From the NCBI GenBank assembly GCA_963693285.1, contig OY848928.1, positions 5,237,827 through 5,301,826 of the forward strand: a DNA stretch of 64,000 bases. The letters are read 5' to 3'. The DNA comes from Xestospongia muta (lineage: Eukaryota > Porifera > Demospongiae > Haplosclerida > Petrosiidae). Shown in pieces: positions 1 through 12,138 of the stretch. Below the pieces are notes generated by a model. It was not told the DNA's origin, did no database searches, and saw only the letters and a program-made list of their open reading frames with translations. Position 1 is the first letter of the stretch. The number at the start of each line of letters is the position of its first letter. The translations under genes were made by a program, and so were the position numbers.

Positions 1-146
1 ATTGTAACCAGATGTTACTTTAAAGTACAGTCATATTACTGGGAGAGAATAGCTGGTTACACTATATCGTATGAAAGTGCTTTAGCAACTTTCTACGTCA
101 CTTGTTAGTCAACTAGTTGAAAGTCTATGTCGGTCCGTCACGTAGT

Positions 147-3100
147 TTAATCATTTTTTGTAGCGTCAGCCCAAGGTCGGAATGGTGTTTTACCATTGAT
201 TGTAGACATCTTTTTAATGGGCGAAGCAGGCTGCTCAATTTTGGCTGTGCAAGTTGGGATGTTAGCCGTTGGGATAGTCCCAATAGAGGCAATGGGAGCT
301 GCCCCAAAGACTGGAACAGTGGCTGTGGTAGCAAATGAGATGACAGGTGTTGGAAGAGCAACATTCAGAGGGATACCCTCGGCTGCAAAAGTTGCTGGAG
401 GGGAAAGGTGATCTGGAGATGCTCGCTGGGATGGTATGGGGATAAATGGTCCTGGAGTGTGTTGGATAGCAATGCCAGCTGGAGTTAAAGTAGGTGGAGC
501 ATGGACCTTTGGAATACCCATTTGGGCACTTGCAGCAACAGCTGCATTGATGGCCAACTCACGCTGAGCAAGGTAGTTCTCCAAGTGGTTGAGAAGACGA
601 ACCCTCATGGGGTCTTTCATGTCTAGTCCTTCGACATTAGTCATGTAACGAGCCACCTCAGCAACACACTCACGAAAACCCATAACACGATAATCAAGAA
701 AGGCTCGTGTGTTAGCATAAGCTGAGAGAGGATCAGAAAACCCTGTGAATAGAGACAAAAGGTGAGTGATCTTGTTACTATGGAAAGTTTTGTTGTGTGT
801 GTGATGTAAGGCATTTCCAACTAAACAGTATATAGTAAAAAAGTGTTGGGAATACAGTCATATTAGCTACTAATTCGAGTCCATCACATTTCACACCTCA
901 CAAGTTATGCTAGTCAGCTTACTCATTAGTACGTGCAAGACACACCAGGAAAAACAACATTTTTAAACCTATTAGGTTCAAGCATACAATCCAATTACTA
1001 GGATACCTTACAAGATGGCAAAGATCATGCAGATACCTGACTCTCCCTTACTTGGTCTGATCTCATGTGTAACAACTGTTATTTGAGCTTAAACTAACTG
1101 AATTATAATGTACTAAGTATAAGGAACACTGAATATATCTCTACTAATGCATTGTGATAACTAACTTAGACGGTTTCCTAGCAACATTTTTAGCACATGA
1201 CAATGCAGAAATCATACCAACCTCTTGGATCTCTAGTTTGGTGAAGATGACGCAGATGGTCGACTGTCATTTGTAGGATTTCAGCTTTCTCAAGTTTGGC
1301 GGAACCCTGAAGGAAGAAAAGGAGAGAAAGATAAAATTTCTGAACTAAAGATATTAATAGTATTATTCAATGTCAGTATGAAATATCACTCTTTAGACAT
1401 GTTAGGTAAATGATGTGTCATGTACTTTTGAGCATGGAATATTTGATTCACTATTGAAATCAAGTGGATGCCCACAGTATAGTAATGAAGAGGAGTGTAA
1501 AACCATAGCACCCTTGTTAGGGAGACGAAGACTATTAGATGGCAACCACAAGATGCCAGTTATTCATAACATGGCTATCAGTAACAAAACACAACAAATT
1601 ACAAGTACTACATTTGGTAAGATTGGTTTAATATCGATGCAATAATTAATGCAATTAAAGAGGGGGAGTGCCAGCAAGAAACCAATATACTTCAAAGATG
1701 CTAACCATTTTTGAAACAAGTTATTACTTCAGTAATACTCCCCAAGTTGTTGCACATTATGTAATGATGTAATCAATTACTAATACAACAAGTTTAGAAT
1801 GATTGTTACAATATCCAAAACAAGCTAAGAACAAGTTAAGTTATGTCTCCTCCACACGCCAGCAGCGGTGACAGTTGCCGCTAACATAACTGTACCCTTG
1901 TCAAAGTACATAGTAATATTAGACTATATCATACTTTGAGGCTAAAACATCAGTTGACATTTGACTACTACTAGCAATTACTCTATTGTATACTGTGGTG
2001 TGTTGGACAAGATATGACATCGCATCAATCTTCTGAGAACTTCTAAAAAATAATTTATCTTGTCTAAACTACAGAAGCTAGAGTAATAGTCAATATGTGT
2101 TATTAACATATGAAGTTGGCTTCTGACCTGTTCTGTCTAGACTTGTTTGTGTTGTAAAACTACTCTAGCAAATGATTTCATAACCTGAAGCCTAATACCA
2201 TTGCCTCTACTATAAGTCTACTAACTGACCCAATAGGACATTCTCTGAAAACAGAATACATCAAATCCACCAACCAATGGACATATGTTGCATAGTGACA
2301 GTATTGTTTACAACAAACAGCCTCCCCTAACAAGCCACATGCTGTCATCAAGGACCACACAAATTTTAACTCATAACAATCGCCTAATTCAGTCAACTCT
2401 AGACATATACAAGCAACTCTATTTATACATGTGCTTGTACTAAAACAATTGTAATAACACATTCTTGAACCTGTAAAGAACATGCACACATTGACCATAT
2501 CAACAATATAAACTAACTTTGATAGGTAGACATTACATTATGTGTGTGTGAGTAGCAACAGACAACTCCCTCAAACGTTGCAAACTAAATGATAACTGTC
2601 CCATAGCAATAAGGAGGCATCAAGTAAAAGAGCTCACTTTACAAAATATGGGAGTATAGGAATTTAAAGCCACTATTCTCCCCCTCTTCTGTCTCCTACA
2701 CAAATCTGTCTACTCAACGTAAAATAGATCAAAAACGAGATGACGCTTCAATAAGAGGCATGTGCAATGAATTATTTGTAAAGAGGTTCAGAGTGCACTA
2801 CTATGTTACCATAGCAACGTTTGACATCCAAAATAGCTTTTTAGTACTCCTTTCAATGCTTACAAGACTTGTGAATGAAGTTGTAAGCTACAAAGAACAA
2901 TCTTCACAAGCACTGTATGCATAGCACCTCTAATGGTTACCATTGTTACAAAGAGACCAGGACTATCTTTGGCAATGGACCTAGTTGTGACATGTTACCA
3001 AGCACTGTGAACAGTTAGTGGGTGTAAAGAGTTCGTCAAAAGGGATGGCTACGTTCTAGGTCTTCCTTTCCTTTCCACTAAAGATAACATAGTGATAAGA

Positions 3101-4313
3101 AAGACATCACCAGATTCCTGGGGTGTGCTTATAAAACCAAAGCTGTTAGTTGTCAAGGCAACAGAACACACAGGCTCCCCCTACAACATCTGTAGGGGTG
3201 TATTAAAAAGACATCGCTTAGAAAGAAGCCAGTGATCTATAGGGGTGTCAAATAAGAGGAGACAAACTTTGGATTGCCAGTCTCAGATCTTACTTTGATT
3301 CAACAGAACCTTATTACTTTAGAAGATAGAAAGGCACATACATGATCAGCCAGGTCATCCACAAAGTCAATTTCCAGGAGCATGCTCAACTACAGGTCAA
3401 AGTTTACACAGTCTTATAGTGTACTATCTTTATACAAGAGCTTACATTAATGGTGGGAAAATAGAACATTCTAGTACGAAAAGTATGCCTTTTAGAGTAA
3501 ACCCAGACGATTTAGACATTCCTTCTCTCCCATGAGTGAACCCAACCAAGTGTTTTGTAACCCATGTATTAAGTTAACAGGTCTGCCTGGCCAAGCAAAA
3601 CATGCCAAGTCGCATTAAATTATAGGGAGAGAACTAAAAGGAAGTTGGGTCAGGTTGAATCAAGACTCTGCAAGACACCATTAAGATTGTATGTAATCAC
3701 TCATATGTAATCAAGTAGAGCACAGGTGAGAATTAATGTGACTAACACAATGACCACTATAGCAATTGCTTAAATTTTATTTATACATCTAGTATAGACA
3801 TTTCTTCTCACCTGCTTCTCAAAAGCTGCAGGAACGAGACGGCGTAGTTCCATAAGGCAATTGTTGATACGATCTCGTCGCCTTTTTTCAATAATCTATA
3901 TACAAAAGAGAAAAGCATCATACAAGATAACAGAGAATCATTATATGACACGTCGTTAGCAGTTTAATAAAAAGTAACACCAATTATCTGTTAAAGATTC
4001 GTTATAAGTATGTATGAGATTATGTGTAAATAGCGCGTGGTGTAAAAAAAATTAAAAAAGACAACTTACCCCTCGCCTCTTTTTGCGAGAGACAACTTGA
4101 GCTGTGTCGGGACTAGAAAAAGTGAAAGAAAATAAACCAATAAACGTTAATGCAAAAGTAAAATTGATTTCCGACCGTTAACAGGCCACGTTCGGTCGCC
4201 GCTTTCAACGGGCAAGCGAACGTGCCCGGTTTATTTACTTTCTTGGCGTACCTAGAGCACTCTTCATAATCTTCGTTCATTTCTGGTTCAGAATCACTTA
4301 AATGGCGCTTCAT
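147..4313 (-). CDS. hey: Hey-type bHLH-Orange transcriptional repressor (5 exons)
   Basis: Spliced CDS on the minus strand: exons 4313-4252, 4112-4070, 3895-3812, 1306-1222, 742-147. All junctions are GT-AG with matching phases and give 289 aa. Exon 2 ends in a basic region (RKKRRG), exon 3 continues [12 protein letters not shown] and helix 1, and exon 4 starts [18 protein letters not shown] (helix 2). The last exon begins with an Orange domain ([12 protein letters not shown]), followed by a Pro/Ala-rich tail and [11 protein letters not shown] at the C-terminus. FRPW corresponds to the YRPW/WRPW co-repressor motif, and its position a few residues before the end is typical of Hey rather than Hes; the basic region also lacks the Hes proline. 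Hey proteins are nuclear DNA-binding repressors downstream of Notch in animals; that role here is inferred from family. It shares a 317-bp intergenic region with the divergent HDDC2 gene. Intron 3 (1307-3811) is unusually long. Confidence 0.93.
1307..3811 (-). other. long hey intron, no gene seen
   Basis: This 2.5-kb intron splits the helix-loop-helix between helix 1 and helix 2. Most introns in the window are about 50 nt. The short open frames inside (for example 1415-1645 and 2178-2498) show no recognisable domain and no coherent splicing. I see no RNA gene or repeat array in it. Its size beside a developmental regulator makes intronic regulatory elements possible, but that is only inference. 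Confidence 0.5.
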
Positions 4314-4530
4314 CTTTGCACACTGTTCCAGTCAATGGGGCAGACTCCACGAATAAATGTTTTTCACTTTGCGTAATCTTTGCGATGATATTACAAACTC
4401 CTTGTTGAGAAGTAGCGAGTTCTTTCGCAGCAGCTACTGTGGTTAAGCTCTCAAGGGGAGAGCAAGGATATCACAAAGAAGGGAAGAAAGAGAAAGTAGA
4501 AAGGCACGGAAGATTGAACTGAGCCAGACC

Positions 4531-4539
4531 CTTTTTATA
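4531..4539 (-). promoter_or_regulatory. TATA box candidate for hey
   Basis: Minus-strand TATAAAAAG lies 218 bp upstream of the hey ATG, implying a 5' UTR of roughly 190 nt. It sits in the short GC-richer interval between the divergent hey and HDDC2 genes. No perfect Su(H)/RBPJ site (YGTGRGAA) was seen nearby; CGCGGGAA at about 4560 differs by one base. Confidence 0.5.
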
Positions 4540-4630
4540 TTGCCGGATGAGTTCACGGCGCGGGAAGAATGTAATTAAATCTCGCGACGTATGGTCGTCT
4601 AAATTAGTGGGGTTGGTCCGTTAACTGTCA

Positions 4631-5690
4631 ATGGCTGCACAAGACACCTCCCAACAAATTGTCGATCTGTTCAGTTTCTTCAAATTATGCAGCAAATTAA
4701 AGGTCAGATTATCGTTTAGAAATATTACAATCAGAAAAGATTGTAGTAGTGGACACCCAATACTAAGAAACGGTGTCATTAGATGAATAGACATTAGTTC
4801 GTGACAATTTGCATGGATATTGTCATATTATTTCTATATTTGGAATTTAAGGTGAAGGTTTAATCTCATTTATAATAGGGATGACATCTGTAACAATATT
4901 TAAAATCAAAAATTTAAAAAATGCTACATGTTTTCAAACTTGTTTTAGAGAAGTAAAAAACAATTGACCGTATAACAGAACACAAATATAGGGAGTTTTC
5001 TCTCTGAAAAACAAAAATTATATTAATGTATTTTAATTGTAAAAATATATTCTGCATTCTTTAGTTCAATTATTTTATTGTTATACTTAAAGAATAACTA
5101 TTTTTATTTTCTCTAAAAATCAGCTGGTTATGTAACCATGTTATTTAATAACACTGCTGTGGGTCGGTTAGTGGTATGTTATGACTAGTAGACACGCTTT
5201 CATTGTTGCAATATTATTGTGTAGTGTAATATATTGTAACTGTACGTTCTTATTATATCTTTTTGCTGTAGGTGACATTATTAAGTAGTGTTAATATTCA
5301 TTTCTTCGCGCTAGATTTTTATATGTTATTTTTAGTTTACACTTTCTTGATTCTGGTTTGTATTTAAACATTGCTGTTACAGTGTTTATGATAGTGATAT
5401 ATTCAAGTTCAAATTATTTTGTGAATTCAACTGTTTTAATTACAACATGTACAAAGAATTGTCACTATGACAATATTATGACTATGTGTGTGTGTGTGTG
5501 TGTAGGTGTGTGTAGGTGAGTGGTACAGCTAGAACTAAAAATAACAGTGCCTGGATTCACAGTGATATTAAATATATCCAAATCATGATTATTAACAGCT
5601 GTCAGTATGGTGCTGTGTTATCATATCAATAATTAACACATCTTAACCGATCTCAGTCTACACACACTCACACAGGTACACACACACTCT

Positions 5691-5725
<35 letters not shown>

Positions 5726-8630
5726 TCATACATTACATCATCACATCAATTCTTGTTATGGGTAAGCCATATGTGTATATATGTTAGTTGGTATTTCCTG
5801 GTTATGTTTTGTGGTTTGACATCCATATCGAGTTCGTCATACTTGTCATTTGACAAACCTTTCTGTGTCATGGTCAACTTCATAAATCATTACCACAAAT
5901 ATCATTACATCTGTCATGTGTAACCACTAGTAAAACATATGCACAATAACGGTTCATATGACTGGATGTATAACTGTTTACTATAGTGCCTTAATTATTA
6001 TGCTAGTTGCATGCTATCTTAAAATAATGGGAAATGTGAATTAAATGTGTTTGAATCCACTCTGATTTTATAAGTGTTAATTTGTTGCTATGCTAAATCT
6101 ATTGTATTTCCTTTACAGTAATTACCAGCTGTTAATAAATGACCATTGGACATATCATTACTAACTTTAAAATAACTGCTAATTCAATCCTTCTTCACTT
6201 GATACTTACCTAATTACATTATAAAAACTAAGGAGTCATATCATAGAACGATTATCTTGACAAATAGTAATGTTAAACTTGCATATTCGTATCAAAATAT
6301 TTCCCTTCCTACCTTTGTAAGGTCAATGTTGACACTCAACAGTGTTAACTCAACATGTGTGAGGTATTAAGGTATATCTTTGTTACAATGTTTGATAGAT
6401 CCATACCAAATTAGCTGTGAAGTCCAGCTCACCTCATAAAGTCATTGTTACAACTATTATTATTTAGCAATGCAAATGGTTATCTGTTTTACTACATCAT
6501 ACACCAATGGTCAATTTGTGTTAACAAATTTGGGATGCAATTTAAGTCCAGCTTACTATGGGCATAGACCATAACTAAGGTGTGTGTGTTGTGGAGACAT
6601 AATGTCTATATTAATTGGAAGCTCCAATAATGGTGTAATCTTAATTGATGAGTTTTGAATTGTCTTTTTATGGTTTAAATATTTCCATTATTATATTCTG
6701 TTACAATATATGTGCATACACGAGTACATAATTCTACAAGCTCTTTCCTCATTTGTGAGGCTATAGGCTTCTGGTATGTACTATGAAATCAATATATTAT
6801 CTTGTTATACATATTTCACAGTCTATGATATTGGCTCCATTTAGTTGCAGGCTATGCTATTTGATGCCAGACTTTTCAGATCCACACCTCATTGTTGAAG
6901 TAACTATAGTAATCTGTTTTATATAGCTACCTCTAGATTAGTGAACTTATCATAGCGACCTAGGTTAGCTACCAGTAATAAGTTCTGGCTAAGTAATCTG
7001 TTTTAGATAGCTACCTCTAGACTAGTGAACTTATCACAGTGACCTAGGTTAGCTACTATTAGTGCTAATAGGTGACTGCTTTTCTATAGCTATGAACATA
7101 ATAACATCTGGATTTATGATCATTGGTATGTGGTACTTGTCACAGTAACTTGAGAAATTCTTTAAATTGTTATTTATTATAAATTATTTTCTTCTATAGC
7201 ATTTAAAACGTACAGGATGGGTTAATAATAATGTGGATAATCCTGAGACAATTGCAGGTCACATGTATCGGATGAGTATGATGGCCTTTTTATTTAATAA
7301 AAAAGATAATGTCAGTCAAGAAAAGTAAGACTATTAATATCAAGAATTCTCATCATTAATGTCTGTTCTTTACAGGTGTATAAAAATGTGTCTAGTACAC
7401 GATCTAGCGGAGAGTATTGTCGGTGATCTAACTCCATCTTGTGGAGTCAGTAAAGAAGAGAAGCAAAAACGAGAAAAGGTTTGTTCGCTATGCTTAGTAG
7501 TCAATGACAACCATTTCAGTTATATACACTGTTGCTCTGATGAACAAATTAAATATCTAGAACTGTAGACTGTTGAGGGAAACTAGATTTTTTGGGAATA
7601 TCAATATTAACTTTTGTAGACAAAATTTATGACAACAAGTCTGCCAAAATTAATAGCCAAACTGACACAGAGAGAGAGAGACAAATTGATAAATGGGTAT
7701 TTTAATTGACAAGGAAGTTTTTTTTTTTTTACCACATTCATTTTTCATTCACATCAATATGAACCAGTAAACTATGTTATATGTGGCTAATTAACTATTA
7801 ATGTGGTTAGTGTGTGTCCTCTGGTTTCCATGGGTAAGTTTATTTTCAGAAAAAGTATCAACTTCATTTTCATCTTCTTACCACAAATTTTTAATTTGAA
7901 CCTGCCAAAAATAGTTTGTTTTTTATTGATGTGGTTATATTTGTTTTTAAAACCATTCAATCTAGTTGGTAGGCTCCTTGATAATAATCATTGTATTAAA
8001 GTTGGACTATTTTTCTACAGGAAGCCATGGAAAGGATTGCTCAATTAGTATCGGATAAAGTAAGATATTACGCTATAGAATTAGTATAAATATTGTATGA
8101 TTACAGGTTGGTAAAGAACTGTTCTCCCTCTGGATGGTAAGTCCTCATAAAAGGATACTCTCAATGTAATATGCTAGACAATACATGTAATGGTATAATA
8201 TAGTATAAAATATAATAATATAATATATTATGAGACTATTATATTACAATGTTGTTTATAGTAGTAATTACTACTGTAATTTTAATATTATTAATAATTA
8301 ATGTATTTGTTATCAAGGAATACGAGGAGGGTACGTCTCCTGAAGCTATTATAGTACATGATCTGGACAAATTTGATATGATATTTCAAGCCTATGAATA
8401 TGAGACAGGTAATTCAATATCTGTGCATTTTTATTGATTATATTTATAACGAGATAGATCAAAGAAGACCAGGTGAACTACAGCAGTTCTTTGACTCCAC
8501 TAAGGGTATTCAATTTTAATACATTTTTTGTTATATTTATTTTTATTTTATAGATATATTTCGAACTCCAGAAGTAAAGGAGTGGTCTTCACAATTAGAG
8601 AAATTACGAGAATTAGATATAAACAAATGA
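4631..8630 (+). CDS. HDDC2: HD-domain 5'-deoxynucleotidase, HDDC2-like (8 exons)
   Basis: Exons 4631-4702, 7200-7324, 7376-7478, 8021-8059, 8107-8136, 8318-8408, 8458-8505, 8554-8630 join in phase to give 194 aa, close to the roughly 200 aa of animal HDDC2. Recognisable blocks are [67 protein letters not shown] and [20 protein letters not shown]. The metal-binding HD-domain residues are present: His of GHMYR, His-Asp of VHDLAE, Asp of HDLDKFD. The family removes phosphate from (deoxy)nucleoside 5'-monophosphates, so a role in nucleotide turnover is expected. Intron 1 is 2.5 kb and repeat-bearing; the other introns are short. The stop lies 69 bp before the PREP start codon. Confidence 0.93.
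5484..5722. repeat. paired (TG)n and (CA)n microsatellites
   Basis: A (TG)n run at 5484-5502 continues as short TG/TAGG variants to 5520. About 130-170 bp later there are imperfect CACA runs and then (CA)n at about 5688-5721. The two tracts are complementary on one strand. Confidence 0.8.
6914..7065. repeat. two-copy minisatellite related to the HMGCL intron 60-mer
   Basis: Two units of about 84 bp carry the string CTCTAGAYTAGTGAACTTAT followed by CRCAGTGACCTAGGTTAGCTAC or a close variant. The same core (CTCTAGACTAGTGAACAT, then CACAGTGACCTA) is the 60-bp repeat at 52746-53105 and 57428-57725, so a dispersed repeat family is present. Confidence 0.7.
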
Positions 8631-8676
8631 CATTGTGTTGTTACAATTAATTTTATTAATAGTTATTAATTATGAT

Positions 8677-8699
8677 TAATAAACTATACACGTGAAAAA
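8677..8699 (+). promoter_or_regulatory. HDDC2 poly(A) signal and E-box just before PREP
   Basis: AATAAA at 8677-8682 is the only obvious poly(A) signal after the HDDC2 stop. It is followed at 8689-8694 by CACGTG, six bases before the PREP ATG. The 69-bp spacer must therefore hold the end of one gene and the start of the next. Confidence 0.5.
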
Positions 8700-11600
8700 A
8701 TGGCCGACATCCAGCCCTGGATTTATCCTGAAGTTAGACGAGATGAGAATATTTTTGAAGAGAGATGTGGTATAAAAGTAGAGGACCCTTACCGTTGGTT
8801 GGAAGATCCAGACAGTGAAGAGACTGGTAAATTTGTTAAGGCGCAAAATGCTATTACAATGCCCTACCTTGAGTCTTGTCCTGTCAAGAGCAAGTTTCAT
8901 GAAAGGTAAGTGTTGAAGAAATAGTTACTTTATTATTTTATATACTATTTATGTTATTACTTGTTATTCTTGTTGTTTATTTCACTCTTATAGGATGTCT
9001 GAACTTTATAATTATCCAAAATATTCTTGTCCCTTCAAACGAGGGCCTCGATATTATTACTTTTTTAACACTGGACTGCAAAACCAAGAGTAAGAAGTGG
9101 GTGTGGTCAACAAAGGGACTTCAGTTAATAAAGTTCATTATAAATATTAATTAATTAATTATCTTTTAGCGTTCTTTATGTACAAGAGACACTTCAAGCT
9201 GAGCCTGAGATATTTATTGATCCTAACAAATGGTCAGATGATGGCACTATTGCCCTCGGTAGCTGTACCTTCTCAGAAGATGGAGAGTACTGTGCCTATG
9301 GTATTAGTGAGAGTGGTTCTGATTGGAGGACTGTAAAGGTATCTTCATATTCTATATTACATGTACTAGACAATGTCTCTTTGTCCAGGTCAAGCAGGCT
9401 GCTACTAAAGAGGATACGAGTGATGAGCTAAAATGGGTCAAATTCTCTAGTATCGCTTGGACACATGATCATAAAGGATTTTTCTACCAGGTAGAGAGAT
9501 CATTTATAAATAGAAATAGGTCTCATTCCTATATTTAGAGGTTTCCAGAACCTGATACCAAATCTGCAGGTACTGAAACATCACAAGTATTAAATCAAAA
9601 AGTCAGTTATCTAATAACGTCACATGATTTCTATCATAATATAATAATAGGTTTATTATCATCTCCTTGGTAACCCTCAATCACAGGATGTACTCTGTTA
9701 TGAATTTCCTGATCATCCTGATTGGCTAAGGTAATTATTAATAAAATGAATTAACAGAATCTTTCTTTCTCTAGCTCTTGTGAAATTAGTGATGAAGGAC
9801 GTTACGTGATTATGTATATCTTTCGAGGGGCGGAGTCAAAGAACAAGCTATATTACTGTGATCTAGAGATGTTGGGATACAAGATTGAAGGTGGGCGTGG
9901 CCTCATATTATCCTAATTTATGTGTGATGTCCAGGTATTCTGCCAATGACCAAGTTAATTGATGATGACTTTGAATCCTCTTATGACGTAAGTCAATTAA
10001 TTAAAGTTTATTTTATATTGTTTTTATTGTTACAGTTTATATCTAATGATGATAATATCTTTACACTTAAAACTGATTATCAGGCACCAAAATATCAACT
10101 AGTTAACGTTGATATCACTAACCCCGATAAGGTATGTCCATTTTATTGGTCTTATGTCCATTTTGTTTATATATATTCATTCTTGAATATCATTTATCCA
10201 TTTGTCATTTCTTCTATGTGTCCATTTCTTTCCAGGCTAACTGGGTTACTCTGATTCCTCAACATGAGAGGGATGTGCTAGAGTGGTCAGCAGCTGTTAA
10301 TAATGATAACTTAGTCCTCTGTTACCTACGAGATGTCAAAGTATGTGATTCTATTTTTAGTAACATCTATATATAGTATATTGTTAGTCAGTGTTGATGT
10401 TGTATACACTTGATGGTAAATATATCGCTGACTTTCCACTTGATATGGGGTCTGTAACGGGTTACTCTGGTAAACGAAAACAATCGGAGATCTTTTATCG
10501 TTTTGTGTCCTTCCTCACACCTGGTGTTATCTATCGCTGTGATCTCACACACTCACCTATTACACCTGAGGTAAATTAGGAATGTAGTTATTTTCTTGAT
10601 CTCTCTCTCTCTCTTTTACACTAGGTCTTTCGACAAATTGAAGTCACTGGTTTTGACAAAAGTCTCTTTGAAACAAAACAGGTTTTCTATACGAGTAAAG
10701 ACGACATGGAAATACCAATGTTCATAGTTCATAGGAAGGTAATATATATTATAAGGGGTGTGGTTATATCAATACTTGTTCTATAGGGTATACAACTTGA
10801 TGGTACACATCCGACACTTCTCTATGGTTACGGAGGATTTAATATATCTATTACACCTTATTACAGTACATCACGTGTTATTTTTATGCAACATCTCAAT
10901 GGTGTAATGGCCATTGCTAACATCAGAGGAGGAGGGTAAGAGAGAGAGAGAGAGAAGTTGCTGTCTTTATCTTTTATCAGTGAATATGGTGAAGAGTGGC
11001 ATAAATCTGGTATCTTTGATAAAAGACAAAATGCTTATGATGATTTCCAAGCAGCTGCGCGATATCTTATTCAACAGAACTATACTAACAGCAACAAGTA
11101 GGGATTATATGTGTCCATTTTACATGTTATCTGTCCATTTCTCTCATTCTTTCTAGACTAGCTATACAAGGTGGTTCTAATGGGGGTCTTCTTGTATGTT
11201 GTTGTGCCAACCAAACACCTGAATTATTTAAATGTGTTATCTCACAAGTAGGGTAAGATATAACATAATAGTTCTCTCTATTTCCCTCGGCTGTTCTTCT
11301 TTAGAGTTCTAGATTTGTTAAGATTTCACAAGTTCACTATCGGACATGCTTGGGTCACTGACTATGGTAACCCTGATAAAGATCCCGACTTCCAATGGAT
11401 ATATAAGTAAGTGATAATAATCTACATTAGGACACACCCCTAACTCCTCCTCTCAGGATATCTCCATTACATAATATTACTATTCCTCCTGGTGATGTCC
11501 AATATCCTGCAATCCTATTACTAACAGCTGATCATGATGATAGGGTTGTCCCCCTCCATTCCTTCAAGTATATTAGTCAATTACATTATATTATGAGAGG

Positions 11601-11916
11601 AGTTAATAAACAGGTATTAACTAGTACATGTAGTACATGTATATGATATTAATATTAGTTAGTCAATATATTATGACATGTATATATTATTTATTTGTTG
11701 TTAATTTAGTATTTATTTTATTATTAGACTAATCCTCTGATGATTAGAATTGAAGAGAAAGCTGGTCATGGAGCTGGTAAACCAACAGCAAAGATAGTCA
11801 GTATATACTTCATTGAATTGTGTTATGTTTCTCTCTCTTTCTCTCTGTAGATTGAAGAAACTGCTGATGTATATGCTTTCTTAGCTAAAAATTTAGACAT
11901 TACATGGCAAGACTAG
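8700..11916 (+). CDS. PREP: prolyl oligopeptidase (prolyl endopeptidase)
   Basis: A multi-exon gene of the S9A serine peptidase family. Exon 1 (8700-8905) reads [11 protein letters not shown], then [17 protein letters not shown], the family N-terminus. Exon 2 (8994-9089) and exon 3 (from 9170) give the start of the seven-bladed propeller ([18 protein letters not shown]). The C-terminal alpha/beta-hydrolase is complete: GGSNGG nucleophile elbow (about 11172), Asp in [15 protein letters not shown] (about 11535), His in [14 protein letters not shown] (about 11765). The final exon 11851-11916 ends LDITWQD. Introns are about 45-110 nt. PREP cleaves short proline-containing peptides in the cytosol. 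It appears complete, close to the usual 710 aa. Its 3' exons are copied at 20886, 30490, 30815 and 35286, always upstream of TRIM-NHL sequence. Confidence 0.93.
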
Positions 11917-12007
11917 ATCTAGTGTGTAATAATGCTATTTGTTAGAGAAATAATATTTAATATCTTGTTACTACAATTTAATAAAATTCATTAGTTGACA
12001 TAACTGT

Positions 12008-12138
12008 CTGTAGGAGTACCTAATATCACATGACTTACCTCAGTAATCTAGATCTGTTGGATTATAAAGGTAACCATCTCTTATTGTCAATATATTACTT
12101 ACTCTTTTCATTGTCTATTATCTAGCTACATAAATACA
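12008..12138 (+). promoter_or_regulatory. TRIM-NHL promoter/5' UTR block with probable 5' UTR intron
   Basis: This block (YATCACATGAYTTACCTCA, TTGGATTATAAAG, then CTACATAAATACA before ATG) recurs before the copies at 22104, 32771 and 35695. AAG|GTAACC at 12069 and TTATCTAG at about 12125 would bound a 56-nt intron, exactly the size common in this window, placing a splice in the 5' UTR. TATAAAGG at 12063-12070 might instead be a TATA box. Confidence 0.45.

Larger units (their letters stand above)
4703..7199 (+). other. long HDDC2 intron 1 with microsatellites
   Basis: No exon-like ORF was recognised here. It contains a (TG)n tract near 5484-5520, a (CA)n tract near 5650-5722 on the same strand, and two diverged copies of a minisatellite unit at 6914-7065. 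The TG and CA tracts could pair as a long imperfect hairpin in the transcript. Confidence 0.6.

Noticed and set aside
2178..2498. 106-aa Cys-rich minus-strand ORF in the hey intron
   Set aside because: No domain, no homologous copy and no supporting splice structure; probably chance.
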